DNA of 64,000 nucleotides. Origin: Clostridiales bacterium (GTDB lineage Bacteria > Bacillota > Clostridia > Oscillospirales > Oscillospiraceae). The notes under the pieces were generated by a model that did no database searches, was not told the origin of the DNA, and worked only from the letters and a program-made list of their open reading frames with translations. Positions 35,050 through 43,387 of the stretch are shown in pieces. Position 1 is the first letter of the stretch; each line of letters opens with the position of its first letter. The stretch lies in NCBI GenBank assembly GCA_022775085.1, contig JALFJQ010000028.1, positions 1 to 64,000 on the forward strand, in the 5' to 3' direction. Position numbers and translations under genes: made by a program.

Positions 35050-36322
35050 GCTGCTGAAATTTATCCGGGAGCAGGGGCTGATTTCGCCGGGGGACCGGGT
35101 GGTCTGCGCGGTATCCGGCGGGGCAGATTCTGTGGCAATGCTGTTTGCCCTGTACCTGTTGAAGGAAAAGCTGGACATTCGGCTGGAGGCAGCCCATTTT
35201 AACCACCATCTCCGGGGGGAAGAATCCCAGCGGGACGAAAAATTTGTCCGGGACTTCTGTTCCCGGTATGATATTCCGCTGCACCTGGGTGGAGCACAGG
35301 TGCAGCCCGGAAAGAAGGGGCTGGAAGCCGCCGCCCGGGACGCAAGGTATGCCTTTTTACAGTCCCTGGACGGCAATATCGCCACAGCCCACACCGCCGA
35401 CGACAACGCCGAGACGGTGCTGCTGCACCTCATCCGGGGCACCGGCCTGAAAGGCTTAGGGGGCATTGCGCCCAAGCGGGGAAACCTCATTCGCCCCATG
35501 CTCTGCGTCACCCGGCAGGAGGTGGAAGGCTTCCTTGAGGAGTGGAGCCTTCCGCACGTGGAGGACAGCTCCAACGATACCGACGCCTTTCTTCGCAACC
35601 GCATTCGTCATCGTGTGATGCCCCTTTTACGGCAGGAGAACCCAAAAATCGGGGAAAATCTGTCAAAAATGGCCCTGCGGCTGCGGCTGGATGAAGAATG
35701 TCTGGCTATGCAGAGTACCTTTGCGGATGTCCCGGATGTGCAGACTCTCAGACAGATGCCCAGGGCGGTGAGAAGCCGTGCGCTGGAAGCGTTCCTGAAG
35801 CAGAGCGGCATCCCGGAACCGGAGGATGTCCACATTTCACAGGCGGAAGCGCTGGTGTTTTCCGACAGCCCTTCCGCAAAGGCAGCGTTTCCGGGCGGGA
35901 TCACCCTGTCCCGCAGCTATGACCGGCTGACGGTTCTTGCCGAAAATGGGGATTTGGGGGAAAAATGCCTTTTATGTCCCGGCCGGACAGAGTTTGGGGG
36001 CTTTCTTGTGACCTGTGAACCGGCGAAGGAGATCGTCAATTCGACAGACACGTTTACCGTGTGCCCATCCGGGACGCTTTTCCTGCGCTCCCGGCAGACC
36101 GGGGACAGCCTGCGGCTTTCCGGCGGCAGCAGGAGCCTCAAAAAGCTGTTCATTGACCGAAAGATCCCAGCGTCCCAGCGGGAGGACATCCCGGTGCTGT
36201 GCGATGAAATTGGGATTTTGGGTGTTTATTCCATTGGCGTAAATTTGGATCGGGCGGCGGATTCGCTTCCCGCCGTGACGGTTCGTTTTGAAAAAATTCA
36301 GGGGGAGAAACAGAATGGATAA
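35039..36322 (+). CDS. tilS: tRNA(Ile)-lysidine synthase
   Basis: This 427-residue enzyme attaches lysine to C34 of the tRNA-Ile that reads AUA. It has the PP-loop VSGGADSVAML near residue 25, HFNHHLRGEES, and NIATAHTADDNAETVLLHLIRGTGLKGLGGI. A C-terminal TilS domain reads FLRSRQTGDSLRL...KLFIDRKIPASQREDIPVL. The start at 35039 lies inside the end of dnaB; a start 21 bases earlier is less likely. It overlaps hpt by eight bases, and tilS-hpt-ftsH is the classic order. Confidence 0.96.
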   Translation: MRNKLLKFIREQGLISPGDRVVCAVSGGADSVAMLFALYLLKEKLDIRLEAAHFNHHLRGEESQRDEKFVRDFCSRYDIPLHLGGAQVQPGKKGLEAAARDARYAFLQSLDGNIATAHTADDNAETVLLHLIRGTGLKGLGGIAPKRGNLIRPMLCVTRQEVEGFLEEWSLPHVEDSSNDTDAFLRNRIRHRVMPLLRQENPKIGENLSKMALRLRLDEECLAMQSTFADVPDVQTLRQMPRAVRSRALEAFLKQSGIPEPEDVHISQAEALVFSDSPSAKAAFPGGITLSRSYDRLTVLAENGDLGEKCLLCPGRTEFGGFLVTCEPAKEIVNSTDTFTVCPSGTLFLRSRQTGDSLRLSGGSRSLKKLFIDRKIPASQREDIPVLCDEIGILGVYSIGVNLDRAADSLPAVTVRFEKIQGEKQNG

Positions 36323-36857
36323 GGATATTGAGCAAATTCTTCTGACGGAAGAACAAATTCAGAATCGGATCCGGGAGTTGGGCAAGATTCTGACTGCCGA
36401 ATACGCGGACAAAAATCCGGTGATCGTGGGTGTCCTCAAGGGTGTGGTGGTGTTCTACGCCGACATGGTGCGGCAAATCAAAGTGCCCTGCCAAATGGAC
36501 TTCATGTGGCTGTCTTCCTATTCCGGCGCCAATTCCACCGGCAAAATGCTGGTGCGGCAGGATGTGACTGCGGACATCGAAGGACGGCACGTGCTGATTC
36601 TGGAGGATATTTTCGATACCGGCAACTCTCTGGAGTTTACAGTGAACCATCTGAAGGAGAAAAACCCCGCTTCCATCAAAATCTGCACACTGCTTGATAA
36701 ACCCGAGCGCCGCCGCCCCGGTGTGACGCTGCAGGCAGACTTCGTGGGCTTCACCATCCCCAATGCTTTTGTGGTGGGGTATGGTCTTGACTACAATGAA
36801 AAATACCGGAATCTTCCCTATGTGGGCATTTTGAAGCCGGAAGTATATACAAAATAA
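36315..36857 (+). CDS. hpt: Hypoxanthine-guanine phosphoribosyltransferase
   Basis: This 180-residue purine-salvage enzyme makes IMP or GMP from the base and PRPP. It has the PRPP motif VLILEDIFDTGNSLE, the flexible loop YSGANSTGK, and DFVGFTIPNAFVVGYGLDYNEKYRNLPYVGIL at the end. GGGGGAG precedes the start at 36315, which overlaps the end of tilS. Confidence 0.96.
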   Translation: MDKDIEQILLTEEQIQNRIRELGKILTAEYADKNPVIVGVLKGVVVFYADMVRQIKVPCQMDFMWLSSYSGANSTGKMLVRQDVTADIEGRHVLILEDIFDTGNSLEFTVNHLKEKNPASIKICTLLDKPERRRPGVTLQADFVGFTIPNAFVVGYGLDYNEKYRNLPYVGILKPEVYTK

Positions 36858-36868
36858 GGAGAACCTAA

Positions 36869-38758
36869 TTGAAAAATCGTAGAATTATCCCGATAATTGT
36901 GTATCTGGTGCTGCTGATCGCGGTGTTTTTCTGGACCGGCGGCCTGTTCACTCAGAGCCAGGATCAGGTGCCTTATTCCGAAGTGCTGGGGCTGTTTCAG
37001 AATCAGCAGGTCAAATCCTTTGTGGTGGATGACAATGTGATCACCATGAACCTGTACGAGCCTTACGCCGGAGAGTCCACGGTGACGGCCACTCTGGCGG
37101 ATACCGACCGCTTCCGTGAGGAAATGGACGACCTGTTTTTGGAGCAGTACAACTCCGGCGTGCTGGAATACTACCACTTCCGCCCGGAAAAGGCAGCCTC
37201 TGCCTATGACCTGATTCTGCCCCTTCTGATCGTGGGGCTGGTGTTGCTGTTTGCCTGGGGCTTTATGGCGGGCCGGGCCAACAACAGCAATCCCCTGAAC
37301 AATTTCGGCAAGGCCCGTACTGTTCTGGGCGTGCCCGACGGAAAGAAGGTCACCTTTGCGGACGTGGCAGGTGCCGATGAGGAAAAGGAAGAATTGCAGG
37401 AGGTTGTTGACTTCCTGAAAAATCCCGAGAAGTTTACCGAGATCGGCGCACGGATCCCCCATGGCCTGCTGCTGGTCGGCCCTCCCGGCACCGGCAAGAC
37501 CCTGCTTGCCAGAGCGGTAGCGGGCGAGGCCGGGGTGCAGTTCCTGTCCATCTCCGGCTCTGACTTCGTGGAAATGTACGTGGGCGTGGGCGCCAGCCGT
37601 GTCCGGGACCTGTTCGAGCAGGCCAAGAAGATCGCTCCCGCCATTGTGTTCATCGACGAAATTGACGCGGTGGGCCGCAAGCGCGGCTCCGGCCTGGGCG
37701 GCGGACACGACGAAAAAGAGCAGACCCTGAACCAGCTGCTGGTGGAAATGGACGGCTTCTCCCGCACCGAGGGGGTCATTGTGCTGGCCGCCACCAACCG
37801 CCCGGACATTCTCGACCCGGCGCTGCTGCGGCCCGGCCGGTTTGACCGGCAGATTCAGGTGGGCCGCCCTGACGTGAAAGGCCGTGAGGAGATCCTCAAG
37901 GTTCACGCCAAGGATAAGAAGCTGGACGGTTCCGTGAACCTGAAAACCGTCGCCCGCTCCACCGCTGGCTTTACCGGAGCCGACTTAAGCAATCTCCTGA
38001 ACGAGGCAGCCATCCTCGCAGCCCGGGAGAACCGCCCGGTGCTGAACATGGAGGATCTCAACGAGGCCCTGATGAAGATCACCGCTGGCCCCGCCAAGAA
38101 GAGCCGTGTCCAGACCCGGAAGGATCTGAAGGAGACGGCCATCCACGAGGCGGGTCACGCCGTGACCATGTACCATCTGCCTACCCATGATCCGGTGCGC
38201 CATATCACCATCATCCCCCGTGGCCAGTCTCTTGGCTCTACCTGGTCGCTCCCCAGGGATGATTCCTCCAACCTGACCCGGAATCAGATGTATGAGCAGA
38301 TCATCTCCTTGCTGGGCGGCCGAGTAGCGGAGGCCCTGTTCATCGGTGACATTTCCGTGGGCGCTTCCAACGACATTGACCGGGCAACCAAGCTGGCCCG
38401 GGACATGGTAGCCCGCTACGGTATGTGCGAGAAGCTGGGCACCGTTTCCTATCTGGACGGCGGTGAGGTGTTCATCGGACGGGACTATCAGACCACCAAG
38501 AGCTATTCCGAAAAGGTGGCCGGCACCATCGACGACGAGGTCAAAGCCCTCATTGACCGGGCCTATGCCCACTGCAAGAACATCCTGACGGAAAACGCCG
38601 ACAAGCTCAACGCTGTGGTGGATTTCCTGATGGAGCGTGAATCCATGACCGGCGAGCAGTTTGAGACCATTATGGAGGGCAAAGCCGCGGGCGATGCGTC
38701 CACCACCGCCATGTTTGACGGCTTTGAAGAGCCGGAAAAGACAGAAGAAGCAGAATAA
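36869..38758 (+). CDS. ftsH: ATP-dependent zinc metalloprotease FtsH
   Basis: This 629-residue membrane protease degrades membrane and regulatory proteins. A transmembrane helix at about 7-24, an extracytoplasmic domain and a second helix (about 112-132) are followed by the AAA domain: Walker A GPPGTGKT near 204, Walker [12 protein letters not shown], and arginine fingers in RPGRFDRQI. The zinc site HEAGH lies near 426. The start is TTG with AAGGAG eight bases upstream. It ends the gdpP-to-ftsH block. Confidence 0.97.
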   Translation: MKNRRIIPIIVYLVLLIAVFFWTGGLFTQSQDQVPYSEVLGLFQNQQVKSFVVDDNVITMNLYEPYAGESTVTATLADTDRFREEMDDLFLEQYNSGVLEYYHFRPEKAASAYDLILPLLIVGLVLLFAWGFMAGRANNSNPLNNFGKARTVLGVPDGKKVTFADVAGADEEKEELQEVVDFLKNPEKFTEIGARIPHGLLLVGPPGTGKTLLARAVAGEAGVQFLSISGSDFVEMYVGVGASRVRDLFEQAKKIAPAIVFIDEIDAVGRKRGSGLGGGHDEKEQTLNQLLVEMDGFSRTEGVIVLAATNRPDILDPALLRPGRFDRQIQVGRPDVKGREEILKVHAKDKKLDGSVNLKTVARSTAGFTGADLSNLLNEAAILAARENRPVLNMEDLNEALMKITAGPAKKSRVQTRKDLKETAIHEAGHAVTMYHLPTHDPVRHITIIPRGQSLGSTWSLPRDDSSNLTRNQMYEQIISLLGGRVAEALFIGDISVGASNDIDRATKLARDMVARYGMCEKLGTVSYLDGGEVFIGRDYQTTKSYSEKVAGTIDDEVKALIDRAYAHCKNILTENADKLNAVVDFLMERESMTGEQFETIMEGKAAGDASTTAMFDGFEEPEKTEEAE

Positions 38759-38772
38759 GAATAGGAGAAGAT

Positions 38773-38973
38773 ATGATTAATATTTGTTTATTCGTGATTG
38801 GTTTGATTGCTCTTTTCTTTGGAATCAAGAATAAACTCAAGTATCTGATTGTAATCGGTGCTGTTCTCGTGGCATTAGGATTATTCTCTGCTTATGTTGA
38901 TTATAGAACCTTCGGAACATGGGGTATCGATAACCATAGAATACCGTTCACAATTGATCACATGATTCGATGA
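38773..38973 (+). CDS. Small membrane protein of unknown function
   Basis: This 66-residue protein has two hydrophobic segments (about 3-18 and 24-45) and a short polar tail. TAGGAGA precedes the start, 14 bases after ftsH. Its codons are clearly more AT-rich than those of the neighbours, so it may be a late arrival. No family recognised. A strong terminator follows. Confidence 0.55.
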   Translation: MINICLFVIGLIALFFGIKNKLKYLIVIGAVLVALGLFSAYVDYRTFGTWGIDNHRIPFTIDHMIR

Positions 38974-38985
38974 TTTATATTATCT

Positions 38986-39024
38986 GTGCGCCTGAAGTAA
39001 TGACTCTTCAGGCGCACTTGTCTT
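38986..39024 (+). terminator. Terminator after ftsH and the small membrane protein
   Basis: Perfect 12-base stem GTGCGCCTGAAG/CTTCAGGCGCAC, then TTGTCTTTAT. A group II intron fragment begins right after it. Confidence 0.8.
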
Positions 39025-39027
39025 TAT

Positions 39028-39105
39028 GTGCGCCCGGTGAGCGCACGCTCTATAGGGTGAAAGTCCCGAAGCCGCCCGGCAGCGGGTAGACTTAACGTGC
39101 TGGAT
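39028..39105 (+). mobile_element. 5' fragment of a group II intron, probably class C
   Basis: It starts GTGCGCCCGG, the GUGYG 5' boundary of group II introns, and contains CTCTATAGGGTGAAAGTCCC, a domain I signature, then a short piece ending CTTAACGTGC. Everything after domain I, including the reverse transcriptase and domains V and VI, is gone. It begins ten bases after a terminator stem, the target site known for class C introns. Confidence 0.7.
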
Positions 39106-39109
39106 ACTA

Positions 39110-39781
39110 CTAAATGGCATACAGCAGCACGGCGAAGTATTGCAGCACCGCGCCCAACACCACGAAAATATGGAACACCGAGTGCATCCACTTTTTGGTC
39201 TTGCCCAGCCCGTAGAGGACAGAGCCAACGGTATAGGCAATACCGCCCAGAAGCAGCAGCAGGAAGCCCGGCAGGCCCAGGGCCTGCATGGTCTGCTTCG
39301 CGAAGGGAATCACCGCCCAGCCCATGCCGATGTAGCAGATCATGGAAAACACACTGTACTTTTTCAAGTCAATGGCGGTGAGGGTGCAGGCCACAATGGC
39401 CAGCAGCCACTCAAAGCCGAAAAGGCTCCAGCCCAGCACTGGATGCAGGGGCCGGATAGCGGACAGCACCACGGGGGTGTAAGTGCCGCTGATGAGAAAA
39501 TAGATGGTGCAGTGGTCGATGACCTGCATTACCTTTTTGCTCATGCCCGGCTTCAGGCCGTGGTAGACGCTGGAAATGGTGAACATGGTGATGAATGTGG
39601 TGCCGTAGATGGTGCAGCTGACGATGCCGTAGTAATTCTGGTTCAGAGCGGAGCGCACCACGCAGGTCAGCAGAACGATGATTCCCAGCCCGCCGCCCAC
39701 AATGTGAGTGATCATGTTCATCAGTTCCTCACCCCGGGAGTAGTCCGGCAGCTGGCGGTCAGACAGTTTTGTTCGTTTCAT
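39110..39781 (-). CDS. Hemolysin III / PAQR-family membrane protein
   Basis: This 223-residue protein has seven predicted transmembrane helices. The family motifs are visible: GEELMNMITHIVGGGLG, SSVYHGL, DHCTIYFLISGTYTP, and HSVFHIFVVLGAVLQY with the conserved His pair. Bacterial members are linked to membrane lipid homeostasis; true hemolysin activity is doubtful. The start at 39781 begins MKRTKLSDRQ with GCGAGGT upstream. The end of the gene touches the intron fragment. Confidence 0.92.
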   Translation of the reverse strand: MKRTKLSDRQLPDYSRGEELMNMITHIVGGGLGIIVLLTCVVRSALNQNYYGIVSCTIYGTTFITMFTISSVYHGLKPGMSKKVMQVIDHCTIYFLISGTYTPVVLSAIRPLHPVLGWSLFGFEWLLAIVACTLTAIDLKKYSVFSMICYIGMGWAVIPFAKQTMQALGLPGFLLLLLGGIAYTVGSVLYGLGKTKKWMHSVFHIFVVLGAVLQYFAVLLYAI

Positions 39782-39909
39782 GCACAATACCTCGCTTTCG
39801 TTTGCTGTTACCATACCACAAACGGTCAAAAATGCCACCTACCGCTGCACTCTACGCTCTATTACGGGGAGAGAGACCGATTCTACCGCCGGTAGAGTCT
39901 GATTTTGGG

Positions 39910-39938
39910 TTGACAAATGTTCACGCATAGCGTACAAT
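39910..39938 (+). promoter_or_regulatory. Promoter of the lysA leader
   Basis: -35 TTGACA, 17-base spacer, -10 TACAAT; the riboswitch begins about ten bases downstream. Confidence 0.8.
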
Positions 39939-39944
39939 GAGTCC

Positions 39945-40160
39945 GTTACGGCTGAGGTTGCGGAAGCCATCAGTATCGATTCGGTCAGGCAATTGCTGAA
40001 TCAGGGAAAGGGACTTTCGCCGAAGGACGCGCCTTGCGCCAAGGGGCACTTCCTGGGGCCGCGCAGAATATGCGCGGAACTGTCATCCAATGGATGTTGT
40101 GCTGCCGGGAAAAGACTGTGTGTTTTCCTGTGCCCGACGCACGGGGCTTTTTATTTGTTT
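39945..40160 (+). promoter_or_regulatory. Lysine riboswitch (L box) and terminator
   Basis: Conserved pieces appear in order: GAGGTTGCGGAAG with ATCAGTAT, AAAGGGACTTTCGCCGAAGG, CTGGGGCCGCGC...GCGCGGAACTGTCATC, and GATGTTGTGCTGCC closing the basal stem. A hairpin (CCTGTGC/GCACGGGG) with TTTTTATTT follows at about 40134-40160. By the known mechanism, lysine binding ends transcription before lysA. Confidence 0.93.
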
Positions 40161-40176
40161 GGAAAGAGGTAAAATT

Positions 40177-41445
40177 ATGAAGAAGACACCGTTTCTGACG
40201 CTGGACAAGGCAAAGGAGATCATTGCACAGATCCCTACGCCCTTCCATATTTACGACGAAGCAGGTATCCGGGCCAATGCCCGCGCCCTGAAAAAAGCCT
40301 TTTCCTGGAACAAGGGCTATCGGGAGTATTTTGCCGTAAAAGCAACGCCCAACCCTTACATCATTCAGATTCTGAAGGAGGAGGGCTGCGGCTGTGACTG
40401 CGCTTCCTACGCGGAGCTTCTGCTGGCCCAGGCGGTGGGCTGTACCGGCCACGATGTCATGTTTTCCTCCAATGTGACGCCGGAAAAGGATATGCGCAAG
40501 GCTTACGAAATGGGCGTATATATCAATCTGGACGATGCCACGCATGTGGAGTTCCTGGACAAAATCTCGGAGGGCAAGGTGCCGGAGACGGTGTGTCTGC
40601 GCTATAATCCCGGCGGCTCCTTCTCGTTAGGCAATACCATCATGGATATGCCCCGGGACGCCAAGTACGGCATGACGGAGGATCAGATGGCCGGGGCCAT
40701 CAACCGGCTGATGAAGCTGGGCACCAAGCACTTCGGCATCCACGCCTTCCTGGCCTCCAATACCACCCAGAATGGATACCATCCCGAGCTTGCCAGTCAG
40801 CTGTTCCGTCTGGCGGTGCGGCTGCGCAACGCCACGGGCTGCCACTTCTCCTTTATCAATCTGTCCGGCGGTGTGGGCGTGGACTATCGGCCCGAGCAGC
40901 CCGCCTGCGACATCGCCGTAATCGGCGAGGGCGTCCGGAAGAAGTATGAGGAGATCCTGACCCCACAGGGCATGGATGACATTGCGATTTTCACGGAGCT
41001 GGGCCGGTTTATGCTGGCGCCCTATGGTCACCTGATCTCCACGGTGCTGCATCAGAAGCACATCTACCGGGAGTACATCGGGCTGGATGCCTGCGCCGCC
41101 AACCTGATGCGCCCTGCCATGTACGGCGCATACCACCACATCACGGTGCTGGGCAAGGAGGACGCGATTCTGGATCATGTTTACGATGTGACCGGCGGCC
41201 TGTGCGAGAACAACGACAAGTTTGCCATCGAGCGCAGCCTGCCGGAGATCGAGATCGGCGACATTGTCTGTATTCACGACACCGGCGCCCACGGCTTCTC
41301 CATGGGCTACAACTATAATGGCAAGCTTCGCTCAGCAGAGGTTCTGCTGAAGCCGGACGGCAGCTTCAAGCTGATCCGGCGGGCGGAGACGGTTCAGGAT
41401 TATTTTGCCACTTTCGACTGCACAGAGTTTACTTTTACAGAATAA
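40177..41445 (+). CDS. lysA: Diaminopimelate decarboxylase
   Basis: This 422-residue PLP enzyme makes lysine from meso-diaminopimelate, the last step of the pathway. The fold-III barrel holds the PLP lysine at about residue 55 (YFAVKATPNP). FINLSGGVGVDY, ELGRFMLAPYG, a C-terminal CENNDKFAIERSLP with the catalytic Cys, and HDTGAHGFSMGYNYNG follow. Some relatives are carboxynorspermidine decarboxylases, but the lysine riboswitch upstream decides for LysA. GGAAAGAGG precedes the start. Confidence 0.95.
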   Translation: MKKTPFLTLDKAKEIIAQIPTPFHIYDEAGIRANARALKKAFSWNKGYREYFAVKATPNPYIIQILKEEGCGCDCASYAELLLAQAVGCTGHDVMFSSNVTPEKDMRKAYEMGVYINLDDATHVEFLDKISEGKVPETVCLRYNPGGSFSLGNTIMDMPRDAKYGMTEDQMAGAINRLMKLGTKHFGIHAFLASNTTQNGYHPELASQLFRLAVRLRNATGCHFSFINLSGGVGVDYRPEQPACDIAVIGEGVRKKYEEILTPQGMDDIAIFTELGRFMLAPYGHLISTVLHQKHIYREYIGLDACAANLMRPAMYGAYHHITVLGKEDAILDHVYDVTGGLCENNDKFAIERSLPEIEIGDIVCIHDTGAHGFSMGYNYNGKLRSAEVLLKPDGSFKLIRRAETVQDYFATFDCTEFTFTE

Positions 41446-41534
41446 TTGTGTATATTGCATAAAATAATAATAAATTTTTTGACGCTGAGCAGACAAAATA
41501 ACGATAAAAATTCATACTTTTCCTTTCGGTTTGT

Positions 41535-41542
41535 GCTATAAT
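41535..41542 (+). promoter_or_regulatory. Extended -10 promoter of the CBS gene
   Basis: TG-C-TATAAT, with only a weak -35 (CATACT at 18 bases). It lies 55 bases before the gene. Confidence 0.45.
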
Positions 41543-41596
41543 AGTCACGACTGCAGGGGCACGAGGCCCCTTCCCGGAACCGTAAAGGAGTAGGCG

Positions 41597-42010
41597 ATGA
41601 ACAGTATCTTATTTTTCCTGACACCAAAGGCGATGTGCGCGTATTTGCACGATGATTTTACCATACGACAGGCGCTGGAAAAGATGGAGGCTTCCGGCTA
41701 TTCCGCCCTTCCCATTCTGAACCGCCGCGGCGAGTATCGCGGAACCCTGACCGAAGGGGATCTATTGTGGGCACTGAAGAATATGTGCTATATGGATATG
41801 CGGCAGGCGGAGGCCCGGCGGATCATGGAGATCTCCCGCCGGAAGGACAATGTACCCGTCCGCATCACCGCGTCCATGCACGACCTGATCGACCGGGCAT
41901 CCAACCAGAATTTTGTCCCCGTGGTGGATGATTACGGCGCGTTCATCGGTTTGATCACCAGAAAAGCCATTATTCAGTACTGCCGCGACCGGCTGTTTAC
42001 CGAGGACTGA
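41597..42010 (+). CDS. CBS-pair protein, CbpB-like
   Basis: This 137-residue protein is made of two CBS motifs (about 10-60 and 80-130; YSALPILNRRGEYRGTLTEGDLL and FVPVVDDYGAFIGLITRKAII) and nothing else. Such stand-alone pairs bind adenine nucleotides. CbpB/DarB of Bacillus-type bacteria binds c-di-AMP and signals to the stringent response. The similarity in size and layout suggests the same here, but the ligand is not proven. It is a single gene with its own promoter and terminator. Confidence 0.8.
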   Translation: MNSILFFLTPKAMCAYLHDDFTIRQALEKMEASGYSALPILNRRGEYRGTLTEGDLLWALKNMCYMDMRQAEARRIMEISRRKDNVPVRITASMHDLIDRASNQNFVPVVDDYGAFIGLITRKAIIQYCRDRLFTED

Positions 42011-42023
42011 GCTACATAAAAAT

Positions 42024-42059
42024 GCCCGCTTTCCAAATCTGGAAAGCGGGCGCTTTTTT
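42024..42059 (+). terminator. Terminator of the CBS gene
   Basis: GCCCGCTTTCC/GGAAAGCGGGC stem followed by GCTTTTTTG. Confidence 0.9.
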
Positions 42060-42077
42060 GCATAAAGCCTTCCCATT

Positions 42078-42414
42078 TGATACTAATTCTCGATAAAAAT
42101 GTTCAATTTTTATCGAGAAGGCACCGCCTGATGGCGTTGCCGAATATGTGATTTTCGGAATAGAAAATCACATATTCCCGTCTCATATGATTCTCTAATA
42201 AAATGTTTAATCCGGATTGATTAAGGCAGCACCGCATAATGGGGCTAGGAGATTCGGCGAGAGATTTTGACCCAAGCGAAAGTATGGAAAATGCGGGAAT
42301 ACTCGATGTATTTCCCATTTTTCATACTGCACGTTTGGGACAAAAGATCCGCTGAAGCCCGCGGCTCCCATTGTGCGGTGTTGCCTTAAATATTTTAAAA
42401 GAGAATCAGTATCA
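42078..42414. repeat. Repeat element with TGATACTAATTCTC ends, interrupted
   Basis: Imperfect terminal inverted repeats TGATACTAATTCTC and GAGAATCAGTATCA bound 337 bases. Inside are two perfect hairpins, TTCTCGATAAAAA/TTTTTATCGAGAA (42087-42119) and TATGTGATTTTC/GAAAATCACATA, plus a GGCACCGCC/GGCGTTGCC hairpin. A second element is inserted at 42225-42385. Its right end supplies the stop codon of the TSUP gene. Confidence 0.65.
42225..42385. repeat. MITE-like element with GGCAGCACCGCA ends, copy 2
   Basis: 161 bases bounded by GGCAGCACCGCATAAT and TGCGGTGTTGCC, with TTAA on both sides as target duplication. It aligns with the reverse complement of copy 1 (28738-28901): GCGAGAGATTTTG, GCGGGAATAC, ATGTATTTCCC and CAAAAGATCCGCTGA are shared with small differences. 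Confidence 0.8.
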
Positions 42415-43188
42415 GAAATCAGCAATTCCCAGCGCATTCAGGCCCACTTTGACAAACAGCAGTCCCAGCACAATAAACATCACGCGGCGAATCTTGCCGC
42501 TGCCGCCCCGGATGGCATAGCGGGAGCCCATGTAGTTGCCAAGCATGGAGCAGAGCATCGCCGGCATACCAACGGAAAACAGGACCTCTCCGTGGAGAAG
42601 AAACACCACCATAGCGGCAATGTTGGAGGCCAGGTTGGCGATTCTTGCGCAGCCGGAGGATTTGAGCAGCGTAAAGCCCAGCACCGCGGAAAAGGCGATG
42701 GTCAGGAAGGTTCCTGTGCCCGGGCCTACCAGCCCGTCGTACATTCCGATGGCCAGGCCGATGAAACCGGACAGCACCAGTGTGCTTTTCCGGGATTTAG
42801 GCGGTTTTTCCGCCTGTCCGAAATCCCGGACAAAAAACAGGATCAGCGCCACCGCCGGCAGTGCCGCCAGAACCACCATCTGAAGCACCTCTTCCCGCAG
42901 ATAGACCGCCAGTGAAGCGCCTGCCGCCGACCCGATCAGAGAACCGACGGCCGACGGCACCGCACACAGCCAGTCGACATTGCCGGAGGCAATGTACTTA
43001 TAGGACGCCAGCGCCGTTCCGCATCCATTGACAAATTTGTTGGTGCCCGCGGCCAGCTTGATGGGAACGCCGGCGATCAGATAGGCCGGCAGGGAAATCA
43101 CGCCGCCTCCTCCCGCGATGGAGTCCACAAAGCCCGCCAGAAAAATCAGCGGGCAAACAATCACAAACGTCCAGATATTGACTTGCAT
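42412..43188 (-). CDS. TSUP (TauE/SafE) family permease
   Basis: This 258-residue protein has about eight transmembrane helices. The family signature appears twice as an internal repeat: FLAGFVDSIAGGGGVISLPAYL and GLAIGMYDGLVGPGTGTFLTIAF. TSUP proteins move sulfite, sulfonates or other small organic anions out of or into the cell; the substrate here is unknown. The start at 43188 is at MQVNIWTFV, with GGGAGA upstream and an extended -10 (TGCTATAAT, minus strand, 43217-43225). Its stop codon lies in a repeat element. Confidence 0.9.
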   Translation of the reverse strand: MQVNIWTFVIVCPLIFLAGFVDSIAGGGGVISLPAYLIAGVPIKLAAGTNKFVNGCGTALASYKYIASGNVDWLCAVPSAVGSLIGSAAGASLAVYLREEVLQMVVLAALPAVALILFFVRDFGQAEKPPKSRKSTLVLSGFIGLAIGMYDGLVGPGTGTFLTIAFSAVLGFTLLKSSGCARIANLASNIAAMVVFLLHGEVLFSVGMPAMLCSMLGNYMGSRYAIRGGSGKIRRVMFIVLGLLFVKVGLNALGIADF

Positions 43189-43321
43189 GGGATTCTCCCT
43201 CTCTTTCTTCCGGTCAATTATAGCACAGCGTCCCCGGGGATTCCATTGGAGGAACGGATAAAAGAGCGTGTTTCTGCCAGCCGGATTCCGGCATTTTGCG
43301 GTGCCGGGCCGGGGATTTCCA

Positions 43322-43350
43322 TTGACAAACATCCTGTGCTCTCTTATAAT
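43322..43350 (+). promoter_or_regulatory. Promoter of the glycosyltransferase gene
   Basis: Consensus -35 TTGACA, 17-base spacer, -10 TATAAT; start codon 37 bases after the -10. Confidence 0.88.
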
Positions 43351-43387
43351 GACATCATCAAATATCTGCGCTGGAGGGGCGAATCTC

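Noticed and set aside
39028..39105. A tRNA-like or riboswitch structure after the ftsH terminator
   Set aside because: The GTGCG start and GGGTGAAAGTCCC signature point to a group II intron fragment instead.
39110..39781. A secreted hemolysin (virulence factor)
   Set aside because: The hemolysin-III name is historical. The protein is a seven-helix PAQR-type membrane protein with no toxin features.
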